A DNA stretch of 64,000 nt from Nymphaea colorata (taxonomy: Eukaryota; Streptophyta; Magnoliopsida; Nymphaeales; Nymphaeaceae). The stretch lies in contig NC_045145.1 in NCBI RefSeq assembly GCF_008831285.2, forward strand, positions 13,824,802 to 13,888,801, in the 5' to 3' direction. The position numbers and the translations under genes are program-made. Each line of letters starts with the position of its first letter. Position 1 is the first letter of the stretch. Below, piece after piece: positions 36,700 through 49,298 of the stretch. Below the pieces are notes generated by a model, which saw only the letters and a list, made by a program, of their open reading frames with translations, ran no database searches and was not told where the DNA came from.

Positions 36700-38880
36700 G
36701 GACGCTAAAAATTTAAAAAGAGGAAAAATCTATATTTTATTCACTGCGGAGCTCCTCAACCACATCCTATCATCATTAACCCCATAATTGCAACAAATTT
36801 CAAACGACGCCACGTTCTGCGCATCCACGTGCTTATGCCCCCTCCAGTGGGCCCGGTCTCCCTCTGGGTACTGGCGAGGACCGGGGCCCACGGCCGCTTG
36901 GATGTGGCATTTACCGCTGAACACCGGCTGACCCCGCCCTCTTCTGGTGACACTTCCCCTCTTCCGGCCTGCCTGGCGTGTTGCTCCGCGGCGGATTCAG
37001 GTGACCGCCGCAACCTTCCGATTAGCTTCCAGCAGTTTGACAGGCACTCTGCTATCTGTCCTCCAACTACCAACAGTGTCTGATTGTTGTTGGCGATGCG
37101 CTTTTAACATTACATTAACATCTTTGACAAATCCAATCCCATCTGTTAGGCGACCGACCAACTAGCAACTTGATTTCGACTCTGTTTCTTTGATCCCCAG
37201 GCAACACCACCAAGAATAGCAGAGTTTAGGTTACAGATACCACACCACTGTTGTTATTTGATAGCAGCTCGGCCTTCATTTGATTCTTAGTTTTGTTTTC
37301 GAACCAAGAGAAGGTTCTAATATTGTTGATGTGGGTAGCTCCTTTAATGAGTAGAGGTACTAAGAGCAAGTTGGGTGCAGGAGGAAGCATGACGATGGGT
37401 GAATCATATTGATTTCTTCCACTTGCACGATGCATCTTGAGAGCTAACGCGGACCAGCATAGCAAGGTGGCCTTTGGACGCCATGAAAGAGTCACGAATG
37501 ATTCAAAACTCATGGGTGTCACACTTCTTGTAACAAGCCATGCTATTTAGCTAGTCGCAGAAGATATAATTTTGGAAAGCCTCCTTCTTGTGGCCCGACC
37601 ACTGGCTCTGTAGATGACTACCCATTAAACTCGTTTAGAAAATTCAGCTACAAAATATCTTTAAGAAGCCGTAGAGTAGATGCGCTTTCAAGTTTCAACT
37701 CTTCGATTGAAAGCCAAGAAGAGCCGACCTAATTAGGAGAAGATGATTTAACTTGACTTAGCCGACACGCGTCTGGTTTGGCCAGTCAGTTCGACACTCA
37801 TGAGTTTTGGATTCTCTATGGTTGTTTGTTAGTTGGTGAAGATGGCAGACAGTCACTGCTCAGTAAAAAGCTAAACCATCCGACTAGCTAGCATTTCATC
37901 GTCGAATTAACCACTGCAAAATCTTTGCATTGCAGGCAAGTTTTTCTGCCGATAATTCTTGCAATCGTTCGGGATGAGTAAACAGGTGGACGTCTCATGC
38001 TTTTCTAAAGCCGGGAGATCAGGCAAACACTTGTGGTTCGGCTCACCTCAGCTTGTGAAGTCCTTGCCCTTGATCAAGAAACGGGCCGGTCTATGTTATA
38101 CGGTTATGATCATATCCCATGCATACATTTCAATGTGATGCTTTGCTTTTTATATCGAAGTCATCATTGCAGAAAGTACTGTATAAAAGAAACATGAGTT
38201 GCGTGTGTTTGAACCTTTTTTGTCTGGCTCCGAACAACTGTGAGCTTAAACTCTGCTCGTTCTTATGATCACGAAATTTCGAACAGGAGAGGGAAATAAG
38301 GAAAGAGTGGAGGGCTACAAAAAGGCAAACCTCTTTTTATTTGCCATGGTTTGAAAAAATAGAATGTTGAGTCGTGCAGGATCCTCGCTGTCCTTGGCCT
38401 GGAGTCGGTGTACGTTTGCATGAAACATTTAATATGGACATAAATAAATAAATGAATGAATGAAGGAAAAGGAAAAGGAAACGGAAGGCAATCTCTCTCC
38501 CCGTACAGTGCGTGAAAGGGAATTCATTTCATTTCCACCCTCGAGGAGATAATAATAACCCAATCATGGGGAATCGCAATAAAGCTTTTTCTCTTTCCCG
38601 TTCGATATCTTGAAAAGGCTGGAGAGAAAAGGCAAAACGCATGGGAAGAGCCGGTTTGATAAGGGTCAACAAGGTGCTGGGATCATTAATTAAAAGGTAG
38701 CCCGTGCCGAGAAATGGTGGCAGGTGGGCAGAGGTGACCGGTTGAAGCAGGTAAGCGCTGCCGGAACCTGAGGAAAAAAAAAAAAAGAGAGTGGGAAATT
38801 GAAAATTGGGTGCATACTAACTTAAATGCATAATTATTGAATAATCATGCACTTTTATTAAGGGCCTTTAATTACCTGGG
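36700..38880. other. GC-rich island then AT-rich intergenic sequence
   Basis: 36780-37030 is clearly richer in G and C than its surroundings and contains a G-box (CACGTG, 36826-36831) and GGGCCC-type words. Open frames on both strands there look like base-composition artefacts. The island could be a promoter or the first exon of a gene whose other exons I cannot find. The remainder to 38880 shows nothing recognisable. Confidence 0.35.
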
Positions 38881-38882
38881 AG

Positions 38883-38891
38883 TTAGGGTTT
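38883..38891 (-). promoter_or_regulatory. Telo-box upstream of the MIR166 pair
   Basis: TTAGGGTTT on the + strand lies about 160 bp before the first MIR166 hairpin and is followed by a CT-rich tract (about 38980-39000). Both are common near plant transcription starts, so this may mark the start of the primary microRNA transcript. No clear TATA box was found. Confidence 0.35.
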
Positions 38892-39040
38892 TGACGCCAC
38901 TAGTCCAATCCTCCAATTAATACCATCTTCTTCCCTTAAAGTCCCATTCATGGGCCTTCTTCCTTCCTTCCTCCTCGGTTCTCTCTCTCTCTCTCTCTCC
39001 CCAGCGCTGTGGTGGGGAGGGGGGAGGAGCAGCGGCCTGA

Positions 39041-39141
39041 AATTTGAAGGGAATGATGGCTGGGTCGAGGCCACACGGTTGATGAGTTTCTTGGTGAATG
39101 GTGGAGGCGTCGGACCAGGCTTCATTCCCTCCAAGTTTGAT
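39041..39141 (+). ncRNA. MIR166: MIR166 precursor, copy 1
   Basis: The 3' arm at 39110-39130 reads TCGGACCAGGCTTCATTCCC plus T, a miR166 mature sequence with a terminal U. The 5' arm at 39050-39070 (GGAATGATGGCTGGGTCGAG plus G) is the matching star strand, as in known MIR166 genes. The arms pair almost continuously, including flanking bases (TTTGAAGGGAATG against CATTCCCTCCAAG with G-U pairs), around a loop of about 39 nt. miR166 guides cleavage of HD-ZIP III transcription factor mRNAs and so sets leaf polarity and meristem and vascular patterning. The hairpin sequence is seen; the function is family knowledge; expression is inferred. Confidence 0.93.
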
Positions 39142-39229
39142 TGGCTAAGACTATGCCTTCTTCCTTCTACAAGTTTCCTGTCCTTCGTCTCTGCAATTCC
39201 CTCCTCAACTTTGGGGCGAGTTCGCAAAA

Positions 39230-39331
39230 GGTTGTGGGGAATGTTGTCTGGCTCGAGGGCATATGGGCGTCTTGCTCAGGCGTGTGCTTCTTTCCCAGGT
39301 GAGCTCGGACCAGGCTTCATTCCCCTCAACC
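39230..39331 (+). ncRNA. MIR166: MIR166 precursor, copy 2
   Basis: The 3' arm at 39305-39325 reads TCGGACCAGGCTTCATTCCC plus C, the canonical miR166 sequence. The 5' arm at 39238-39258 (GGAATGTTGTCTGGCTCGAG plus G) is a canonical miR166 star. GGTTG at 39230 pairs with CAACC ending at 39331 at the base of the stem. The mature sequence starts 195 bp after that of copy 1 on the same strand, so both hairpins probably lie in one primary transcript. Loop sequences of the two copies differ strongly, so the duplication is old. Confidence 0.95.
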
Positions 39332-39339
39332 ATGCATGG

Positions 39340-41060
39340 CTTTAACCTCCCTTTTCATCATTCTCTTGAGGCTATGTCTATGTCTAAGGTAAGGGCCTTT
39401 CAAGAAGTTGGTCATCTATTTTTAGATCCCCATGGCTACCAACTCTTGCTTGAATGAGCCATTTACGGGGCCGGTTCTTTTGCTACTGCTTGCAGTAGCT
39501 GGGTTTGTTTTTCTTCTTTCTCGAGGTCTTGTTTATGGCTTTCCACGAAACTTACCAGTCACTCCGTGACGTGAATCTCGCACGTCATTCACACACGATT
39601 GAATCTCGGCATGCACGTAGCTTAAAGTTTTTAGCACACAGGCTGTAGATGTTTACCACTCATATCTGCCGTTTTGATTTTCACAGATTTATGAAACTAA
39701 TCCTTCAACTCTTTTCCTTGTCTGTCTAACGCTACTACAAGCGCGAAACCTCATGATCCATCAGCTACAAATGAAACCAGCACTTATCCTTTGCCTTTGT
39801 TCGGGGAGTATATTCATATATAGGTGAGAATTTCCGGCAACCCAACAATGAAAAAGTGCAGCTTTCCGGCAGCTGGGTTGAGTTTTCCAAAGACGGAAGT
39901 GCAAGAAGAGATAGGGGAAGAGGACAGAAAACAGATGGAGAAGGTATTTAGAAGGCTTTAAAGAGGACCCATCAGAGAGAGAGAGTCAGTTTCCAATGAT
40001 AGTAGTTTGATAATGTGCACCTGACATTTCAGCCAGCCTTTGCCAATCGAGGCATACTTTGGAATTTCTCTTACTGTACCTTTCTTGCCTCTTACCGCGG
40101 CCCTCTTCCCTTCCTTAACTGATGGCTATAGATCAGTTTCTCGTCTCATCAGCACTCTTTTAAGCCAATGAGAAAGCAAAAGGCTTCTAACAAGCCCACT
40201 TGGTTGTTCTGATGCACTTTTTTGGTTCGCATTTTTGTCTTTTTTTTTTTTTTTTGGTTGTCAAAATGTCCTCTACCTCATTTTTCTCTCATTTTCATTC
40301 AAGTACTCTACTCAGTTCATTTGAATGATGATTTTGGATAACGATTTAAATCAGGTGCATTTGTATACTTTTTGCACATCATGCAAGTGATGGCGTTGCC
40401 GTGAACATGTTCTGAAGAAATCGGTTCCTTTTAATAAATCCATGTATGTGATTGCAGGTGAAGTCTCATTCTTTGAAAAGCATCTAAAGTTAGTTTATCG
40501 TAACTTCTTCGCATTGGATCTTATGTGTGTTCTTACTCTTCTATCTGTCTCTTATTGCTGTGTTTCATTGTGTATGTAGGAAATTCTTTACGGGTCGTAT
40601 GTAAATATGTGTGCGTTGAAGATGTTTTTAATGGTATACCAGAAAATGTATAATGCCTTCCACGGATTGGCAAGGTTGAGTTGTTAAGTATTTTTCACTT
40701 TATCTTTTTGTTCACTTTACATTAATATATCTAGATACCATCTCTTTCCTCCTAAAACAATGCTTGAATATATATGTAAGCATTGAAAAGTGAAAGGAAT
40801 ATATCTTTCTCTGTGCCTTTGAGTATGTTGCCAGTAGGTTTCTGCAGTGGGGTACACTAATATCTACGTTGTTGAATTTTGAATGTGATTACTTTAAGGT
40901 GTTCATTAACACACGGTTTCCTTCTTGGAAATAATGAAAGGTGCACTCACCAAAATCCGGAACACGTAAACAGATTTACTTTTCGCAATCAAAACTCTTG
41001 TAAGGATTTGTAAAGACACCAAGACTTGGTACAAAAGTCATTCATTATTATACCGCAACC

Positions 41061-41107
<47 letters not shown>

Positions 41108-44100
41108 CCTTCCATTAGAAGGGTTTAGAAGAAACAACAGATTCGATGGCAACACTCTTCCCATAATTGTCGTCATTGTAGGCAGATCACGCTGAGTCTC
41201 TGTGCGAACTGAAAGGAGGGGAGGGCCCTTCTGCACCAGCACCACGCCATTTTGATATAAAGAATAATAAAATTGAAGAAACAAATGCTGACGCCCTCGG
41301 TAAGCGGAACCCATATCCCTCACCCCCACGCTTTTGTCTTCTTCCACCACCTTTTCTTTCGGTTCTCATTTCAGAAAAACCAAAAACTAAAATAATCTTA
41401 ATAAATAGGAGCACGTTCCTAAGCGCCAAGTACAGGAGCGATAGTGCTTGACTTTTCATCTCTCTCTCTCTTTCCTCCATCTCTCTTGCTTGCTTGGAGG
41501 CTTGACAAGATTGGGTCTGACTTCACACTGCTTGAATGAATGAAAATTAGTCACGGTACGACTGTCTAGAGCCCTGCTAACATCAATCCTTCACCTAAAG
41601 CAAGGAATCTCATTGCTCCTCTGCTTCTCGATCCTCTGGTAAAAGATTTATAAGTTACCGTGTTATTTACTGCTCCGTCTCCTCTCAGGGACCGCAGCTA
41701 GGGCGGCCATGGACTACCATCTCACACGTTTGTATATGTTTAGGTAACTTCGCATTCACCCTATTCTAAAACAAAACGGGAGAGAGGGACAGAGAGAGAG
41801 AGAGAGATTTTCCATGTTGGGAGGACTCTGTTTTTGAAATTGGTGTTAGTTGACCCCATTCTGGACGCACGGCCGTCTCCAGTCTTCCTTTTTTCCTAGG
41901 CAGCGTACAGACAGACCGCCAGCATTTACGTGCACCCAAAACGTGGATCTGGGGGGAATCGGAGAGTAGTAACCACTGGAGCTGCTTTCCTATGTGCATG
42001 AGAAAACCTGCTCTGAGAAAGTTTATCATACTGCTTCTCAGTGGGTGGGGCATCCTGCTTTTGCTAAGAATAGCATTCATATGACTATCCTGTGCTTGGG
42101 TGAAATCAGGTCCTTAGGAGAAGTTGTGTGGCGCCCCGACCTTTCCCCCCTTCTTTTCTTCCCCTTTTTCCAGTGCCGCAAGATAAACGACCATCGTCAT
42201 AGAAAGAACGCCAGTGGCTTGGTTTTTGATTCGTGGAACTCCTTGAGCTTTGTTCGAATGGTGTTCTAAAGCGAGAAGAAGAGGCCTACCTATCTGCTTC
42301 ATATCATGTTGTTCGAATGGTTTCGTTCTACTGCGCAAACAAGGGCTGCATCGAATGTGTCCCGTGCATGGAGGAACTTATCTTAGGAGCAAAGGCGAAA
42401 CCCAATGCCCCGTCCAGTAACAGGCTGTTCTGCTCCTTGCCATCAAAAGTACGCGAGGAAAATAGACCGGTGAAATTTAATATTTGGAAAGTCCCATGTG
42501 ACATCTGCTTCATATCATGTTAACCAACGAGTGATAAATACTTATGGAATTTCAACCATGATTGCTTCTGTAATGACAAAAGCACGCTCCATTATATCAT
42601 TTTTTTCTTTTACGCACATCTTGGTGATTTTGTTTTTCCTTCCAAATAATGAGTTTGAGGAGAAACCAGGCCTAAACCGATAACGTACTGAGCTATGTTT
42701 TTTGACTCAAGCGGCCTGCTGGAGTGACAGTCATGAGATTTGAACCGTGGCCGTCGGCATGACTCCTGCATAGCTAATGCATTGTTTTCAGGGCTGTGAG
42801 AAACAAATGCCATTGCTTTCTCATTTAATTTAAAGACAGCTTGTCCAGCTTGAGCCAAACTGCAGCTCATGCATGGTCATGCCTAGAAGAAATTTAGAAG
42901 GAAGCTTCTCTTGCCATTCCAAACGGCAGTGTTCTGCTCATGTGAAAAGCTTTCTCATCTCTGCCTTACTCGATCATTACATACAATGGACAGTTTCCCA
43001 CCTCAAAAAGGAGAAAGTTTTTCGCAGACGCCTCCTGATTATTTGTATCCTCATAATAGTGAATCCTAAAATTTGCAGGTTTTTTCAACGTGAAAGCCCT
43101 GCGACGGCATTCACAGGCGTAGGCGTAAATGGAAGAGAGTCCTCATATGATGTGAGTGATGGAACATGGGAACAGCTAGTCACATGCCTTGTGAGGGAGG
43201 CAGGATTTTAGACCTGGGGCTGGGGCCAACATCAATAGGTCTGTCAACGGGTCCGATTTGTATCGGATCAATTTTATGTTTCTTAAATCCATTCCACGGT
43301 GCCTTGATAATACATTCCATGAACCGATGCGTCCTATTTGTGCCGGATGAGAGTGTGGATGGATCTAATCAGATCCAATACACATCTAATAATGACAAAC
43401 ATGCTTGTACACAAAAGCGGCCTCTCGTGCGTTTTAGCAAGTAAATTTTATTGCTTAGTAGTTCATGACTTTGTGACCAGTCGGAGAACAAAATGCCATT
43501 TCTCACAAGGTAGGCCTCACGTTAGATCACACCGAGACGTGAGATATTGGGATCTTAGACATCAAGATTTTAAATCCTTTGTTTTTTTTAGGAACCTTTG
43601 TTCGAAAGGTGCAAACAAACATGATTTTCTGACTTTTAAATATATAATCCATGAATCTCAAATCTGACCCCTTCTTTACAGACTCACGGACTAAATGGAT
43701 ACGTAACGAAAATCTTGCGTTTGTGCATCTGGGATCATGAATTTAAGGTGTCCCGCACATATGTGGGATCAGACCATAAGAATTAGGGTACACGATGGGT
43801 TTGCTCTACCTTGAGAAGTAAACCCCGAAAACTAAGACCATCACATGAAAAAATCAGATATATGAAAAAAAAAATAGTATATGAGTAAGAGATCAGATTG
43901 AATTCAGATTTAAGAAATGACATCTGATTAGTTTTAGAATCAAATATATGTAAAAAGTATGAATGGTCTGGGACTCAAATCAAGTCAGGTTTAATCTTAA
44001 ATATATATCCAATGCCCTTACAATTTGAAAGTCAGCTATAGATTTCGTTTAAAATTTAAAGTCAGTTGTGAATTCAAGTATCGAACATGCATCAAATTCA

Positions 44101-44659
44101 AATTGTGAAATCAAGTTTTGTATTCAAATTCAGATATAATTTTTATTTTATTGACATTCAAATCTGAATTCGGATATAAATATATGAACACTCACTCAAA
44201 AAAAGAGGATATGTTTAAAAGTACATGTGATTCTAATCTGATCTGTTGGCATCCTATTTCTTTCTTGTTTAGACAACAAACTGGGATGTAAGTTTTTGGA
44301 CCCACTCTCACTGGGTTTGAATCTTTCAGGGAGCACAACTTAAGGGGTAGGCACCTAGATTTTACCCAATTTGTTGCTTAATAAAGGTTAAGGGGTCTAC
44401 TCTAACCCCCTAACAGCTGTTTAACGAAAGAGGTGGCCGGCTTTAATTCCTTTCTAGAGTGTGCTTCTTGCTTCACAGCACTTTTTTAAACGAATCATTT
44501 ACGCCAATGTAATATTAATACTTTACAAGGTATTTTTCGCTTCCAACTAGCTCGTATGCCACCTTAATTGCCCTTTCCTCGACATTTTCCATTCCCGATG
44601 CAAAGCTGTTAACTATTTCGATCAGTCTCCCCTGCATCACGTAATATTTTGTTAACTGT
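39340..44659. other. Intergenic, no gene recognised
   Basis: Contains the (AG)21 microsatellite at 41063-41104, a T-run near 40240 and a second GA run near 41788-41806. At 42735-42776 on the minus strand a weak tRNA-like pair of boxes (GGTTCAAATCTC and TAGCTATGCAGG, 30 bp apart) may be another SINE relic. From about 43200 to 44240 the DNA is AT-rich with repeated ATTCAAATC/GATTTG-type words, likely old transposon sequence. No coding gene is recognised. Confidence 0.45.
41063..41104. repeat. (AG)21 microsatellite
   Basis: The longest uninterrupted dinucleotide run in the window, 42 bases. Confidence 0.95.
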
Positions 44660-45076
44660 TCTCCCATCGACAAATTTTATGGGTCCCACCGGTTTGCTTT
44701 GATATCTCGGAGCTCGTCATCACTAATTAACCCCCCCTCGCGGCCAACTGGCCCAAGGCCTGATCAGATCAGTCTAGCTCCCAAGAATTTCAATCAAACT
44801 TGCCCATCCAAGAATTTCAATTCTGCTTGGATTCCGAAACTTGTAGCTTTTGGAAATCATTAGTACAAAAGAAACTGGTGATCTATTGCGCGTCGATGTG
44901 TATGTAATGCATATATCGGTTTACACTTTTGTGGTCAATCGAAGGGCAGTATGCCATTACCACGAACATAAGTTCTCATTATTAGTTTCAGTAGATACAT
45001 CATACGGGACCATACCTTTTAAGCTAGATAAACAACAGCCACGCTAAGAACCAGCCAGGCCACCGGCTTGGCAACC

Positions 45077-45082
45077 TTTATT
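45077..45082 (-). terminator. Poly(A) signal, unit A
   Basis: AATAAA on the minus strand within CCTTTATTCATAG on the + strand, 55 nt after the stop of the broken copy. The surrounding sequence is shared with units B and C, so the 3' UTR was duplicated together with the gene. Confidence 0.6.
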
Positions 45083-45136
45083 CATAGACACAACAGTGCT
45101 CAACTTTAAGACGACAGTAGAGCCGAAAAGTATAGA

Positions 45137-45220
45137 TCAGGGGCAATACGGAGGGCCGCTGCCACAGTAGCCATACTCACAGCAGGAAAAGCTGGGATTT
45201 ATCCTCTTGCAAAACAACAT
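45137..45220 (-). pseudogene. Hevein-like peptide pseudogene (truncated)
   Basis: The minus strand translates to a 27-residue remnant, FCKRINPSFSCCEYGYCG followed by a GPPYCP end and a stop. It is clearly related to the intact copy at 49299-49520, which has the same KINPSF segment. The signal peptide and the N-terminal cysteines are gone; sequence upstream of the ATG at 45220 does not continue the homology. The core has lost the chitin-contacting Ser, and spacing is CC-x4-C instead of CC-x5-C. The 3' flank and poly(A) signal survive, so this is a dead member of the cluster. Confidence 0.8.
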
Positions 45221-48200
45221 GAAGTATTGCAGCTTAATGTCAACAGCTTTTGGAATTTCTTTCGGACCTACTCTTTGTTTCTACTTCCATAAAAAAAAGA
45301 CTACCTTTTGTGATTTTCTAAATAGAAAGTTTAAACATCAAATAAACGCCTTGATGTGAAATTTTGTTAATTACTTGAGGCACCGCAAGGGTTGGTTACA
45401 ATTTTTTTTCGACATTAACATGACTCCATCTCCAGATCACAATATTATTTGCATGGTCGTAGCCGAGATGTCTTGTTTTTCGTATTAATGGAAGTAGCTA
45501 GCGGAGAAGTTTATACGTTATGTGTTAACCTTGTCACTGGAGCTTCCCAATGTGTGTCAGAGAGGGAGCCTTCACATTCTTTCCTCCTATGCCCATGGTA
45601 CAAGGCCCTAACATTGTTCTTGTATAAAATAAACCTGAGTTTCATTGTTCCACGCTTCGTACCAATCCTTTCCATGCACCTTTCTGATTTTTCACCAACC
45701 ATTCTTTAGGCGACCATACTTCTTGAAAATCTCCTCGAGGTTGAAGCACAATGACTTTGCATGCATGGAAACGCGATTATGTCTTTTTCGAAACGAATCC
45801 AAACAGTTTGTGTTATTAAGATATTGTATGAATATTGAATATAAGATATTTAATTAAAAATATCTGTGATCTGAATCCGAATTCCATTAGAAATTTTTCT
45901 TAAACCCAATCCGAATATGACGAGATGTTACGTTTTAAAGTTAAGGCAATCTAAATTTTTAATTCGATGTCACATCTTTTGCCTATATCCGAATTTTTTG
46001 GAAGCGGTTTTGTCAGTTTCAAAATCGGATTTATGACACCCCTAACTGGAAGCAAAAATACCTGTCCATTTTAATTGTTTAAATATTTTGGATTCAAATT
46101 GAATATTGAGTTATATGTGAATCCTTGACACCCTGATGTGTATGTGAGGCAACTGTGGATTAATTGAGCTGTAGTTGGAAGGTGAAAGAGATGACCCGAT
46201 TGCCCATGACAATGAAAACTGTGCTTCCATGAAAACTTTTGAATTTACCGAGTTCACAAGCGATCTCGAGTTTAAATTGTATATGAAGCCTTTCTTGAAT
46301 CGCATGAAAAGTTTGGTGTTCTCTTTGGTTGACATGAAAAAACTTGAATTGTTTGATCAATAGCAGAATTGCCATCAGGTCCAAGTTTTTCTCGACACAA
46401 CAAAAGACAGATGGCTTCAATGGCTTGACCAATTGGAGACTATGCTCATTGGGTCGGGGTGCTACAGAAGGTTCATCAACTCCCACTGCCATTATATCGA
46501 ATGTTGTATGATGTTCCTGTCCATTTTTTGCTAAGTTATAATTGATGGTCCTTCACTGCAAAAGAGCAATTCCGATGAAGAATATCAGCTTGTGTCGTTA
46601 CAACGGTGAGAAGCATCAGGTTATAGATTCATTAGCGTGAACGAATCACTAGCATGGGTCTATACCTAAGGGCGGAGTCAGGATTTTTCTTAGAGACGGG
46701 CCAAACCATCTGCTGATCGGGCCAAGAGGAGCGGCGGGTCGGGCCAAATAAAAAAAAAAATTGATTTTTTACACATAATTTTTTTTTTTTCTGGGCCAAG
46801 TACAAAAAAAATGTTATCTTTAGGTCAAGGGATGAGAAAAATGCTCCTCCTCTACCAAAGGGGGTTGAAGACCTTACTATACCATTTGATATTACATTAC
46901 ACTATACCAGTGATCACGAACAACCAACAGACTACTATACAGGTGAGTTTTCCATTGCTAAAGATCAATTTTATCAGAGGTATAGTTCTTCAACGGTGAG
47001 AATGTTCACCCTTATAGTTCCCCCTCGGAACACCATTCTGCTCTGATTCTTAACTTTGTAATTGTACTTATGAAAGTTGAAGATGTAATTAAATGCGAAC
47101 TGCAGGTTAAATTTGACCAAAATCAGCGTTCGAATCGTGTTCTTTTTATGCAAGAACGAGTCGCTTCAGTTGATGGCTTCTTTTTGCAATTGTCCATTGT
47201 TGACACTCAGGCGATTCAAGAAATTACTGCTGATTATCAGGCTATAGTAATTACGGCTCTCGAATACTGCCCCCAACTTTAGCATTCTGTAAAAATACTG
47301 GAGTTAAGTCTCCACCGCACTTGGCGAGAAACTCAGGCAGTGTGAGCTCGCTCTTCCGATGATCTTCAACTCCCATTGGGTAATAGATAACCCTGATATT
47401 GGACCGGACCATCTGAAATAAACCCGATACCGTAACTCCTACCGACCCACAACTCAAATCTGATTAAAAATTTAAAACAATTTAAAAGTGATGGGAATTC
47501 TGGAAACTTGTGCGCAATCTTGTAAGTTGAGGAGTAAATTAAGGTGTGGTTGCCTCGAGGGTTGAGCGGCAACGTTGTGGTAGCTGTCATGCTTCGTGGT
47601 GTTAGCTTCCTTAAGCTGCAAAAACAGCATGACACTCAAGTTGAAATATGTATTGTAAGTCTACTTATTAGCAAGAACCTTGAAATTTCCTAGGTGAACC
47701 ACTATTCGTCTGTTTTCCTTTTGGCAACTTGCATGCCGCAACTTTTTCTTATTGACACTGAAGCAGTGGGTGAGGGCAACACTTTAAGGAGTCTTAGTCT
47801 GTTGTTGCCCACTTGCAGATGAAATTTTTGTAGCTAAATTACATAAACATTTATTAAGTTGCCTCTTTTGAAACGGAGCATCAGCTCTTTTCTTTAACAT
47901 ATATTTAACCGATCACCATGTTTTGAAATGTCCAAGTGTTTGTTCTTGAATGACCTTATGCATATACGAATTAAGTTTAAGTTTTTAATGATTTGCAGAT
48001 CATAAAGATCTTTTTCTATATTTAAACACCGACTTGGAAGCCACCTGGTTAGAATGAATTGTAAGGAGAACTTTAAAATTTGTTTTCTAAAACATTTTGA
48101 TTTCATAAAATTCGTACATAAGGTGTCATTTATTTGTAGATGATACCGGCTTGCATCGACGACCCAGACAATGTTTTTTGCCAGTTTTCTTGCAGCGCAT

Positions 48201-49238
48201 CTTAATTTCCACCAGTAGCTCCTTACTTGGTGATGTTTCTTTGCAATTTCTTAGATCAGAATGAGAAATCTGCGACGAGAATTGACCAGTATTTTTCGGT
48301 AACCTGCTCTATGTTTTTGCTAAAGGGAGAGCAAATTCTTATGGTTGAAGGCAACGACCAGCCAGAAGGTTGTGCTTAGAAGCTGGATGTAGACTCAGCC
48401 ACGAAGCTCTCCTGTTAAGAAAAGACGGAGGAGATGATCAAGATGATGTCGCACAATCTCCATTTCCCTGACCAAGATGGGAGACCAAGATGTTTGGTAG
48501 CTACGGAGGTCAGGTGTTTGGCATGGAAGATGAAGGTCCCGGCGGTCACTGGTTGTTTTGTTCCGCTATCAGAACGCAATAAGCAAACGAAAGTCCTTTC
48601 CACATCTATTGTGACTTCCGGTGTCATGACAAAGATCTTTAGTGTGAGGAATAAACTGCCGTTCAGAAAAACAGTGATGAAGTTCTTTACGGCTTCCTCC
48701 TTGGAGACACCATCTCCCATTGACAAATTTTATGGGTCGCACCGGTTTGCTTTGATATCCCAGAGCTAATCATCACTAATTAACTCCCCTTAAGGCCAAG
48801 TGCCCCCAATGCCGGCAAGGCTGATCAGATCCGAGTAGCGGTACCAAGCATTTCAATGAAACTTGTGCATGATTTTGCAGAAAGCGGATCAATAAGCAGG
48901 TGAGACATATTCGCTTGTGTTCCTTTCCATTTTCCATTTTTCTTCTTCTTATTATTACTACTTCTAGTGCGGGCTTCCGTTTTGAAATTAATGACTTGTA
49001 CAATGTTTAACCGATCCAATTCCAACCTAGTTTTATTAGTCCCGGCGGTGCGAAAACTTGCAAAATTAAATCCCAACTCCGAAACTTGTGGTCAATCGAA
49101 AGACAGTATGCTTATTACAACAAACATAGGTTCTTATTACGAGTTTCAACCAACAGATACATCATACAAGACGATACCTTTTTAGCTAAATGAACAAGAG
49201 GCACTCTAAGAACCAGCTAGACCACCGGCTTGGAAACC

Positions 49239-49244
49239 TTTATT
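49239..49244 (-). terminator. Poly(A) signal of the unit B peptide gene
   Basis: AATAAA on the minus strand, 55 nt after the stop codon at 49299. Its context matches units A and C. Confidence 0.65.
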
Positions 49245-49298
49245 CATAGGCACAACAGTGCTCAGCCTAAAGACGATAGTAGAGCTGAAACTTAAAGC

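Larger units (their letters stand above)
44660..48420. repeat. Hevein-like cluster unit A (diverged tandem copy)
   Basis: Blocks of this unit recur in order in unit B. Examples are 44668-44735 with 48726-48790 (AAATTTTATGGGTC...), the gene 3' flank, 46030-46160 with 50165-50295, 47040-47260 with 50305-50515, and 48010-48170 with 50550-50720. The block at 45300-45520 matches unit C at 52550-52770. The hevein-like gene in this unit is broken. Boundaries are approximate. Confidence 0.75.

Noticed and set aside
36756-37083. Open frames on both strands in the GC-rich island
   Set aside because: They owe their length to GC-rich composition; no domain, and opposite strands are open together.
42735-42776. 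tRNA gene on the minus strand
   Set aside because: Only box-like words 30 bp apart; no cloverleaf pairing is visible. At best a SINE relic.
47070-47282. Small open frame of 70 codons in unit A
   Set aside because: The homologous block in unit B contains stop codons in this frame (50305-50515), so it is a shared non-coding block.
48415-48769. Overlapping open frames on both strands (103 and 111 codons)
   Set aside because: No family resemblance, no paralogous copy in the other units, and both strands open over the same bases.
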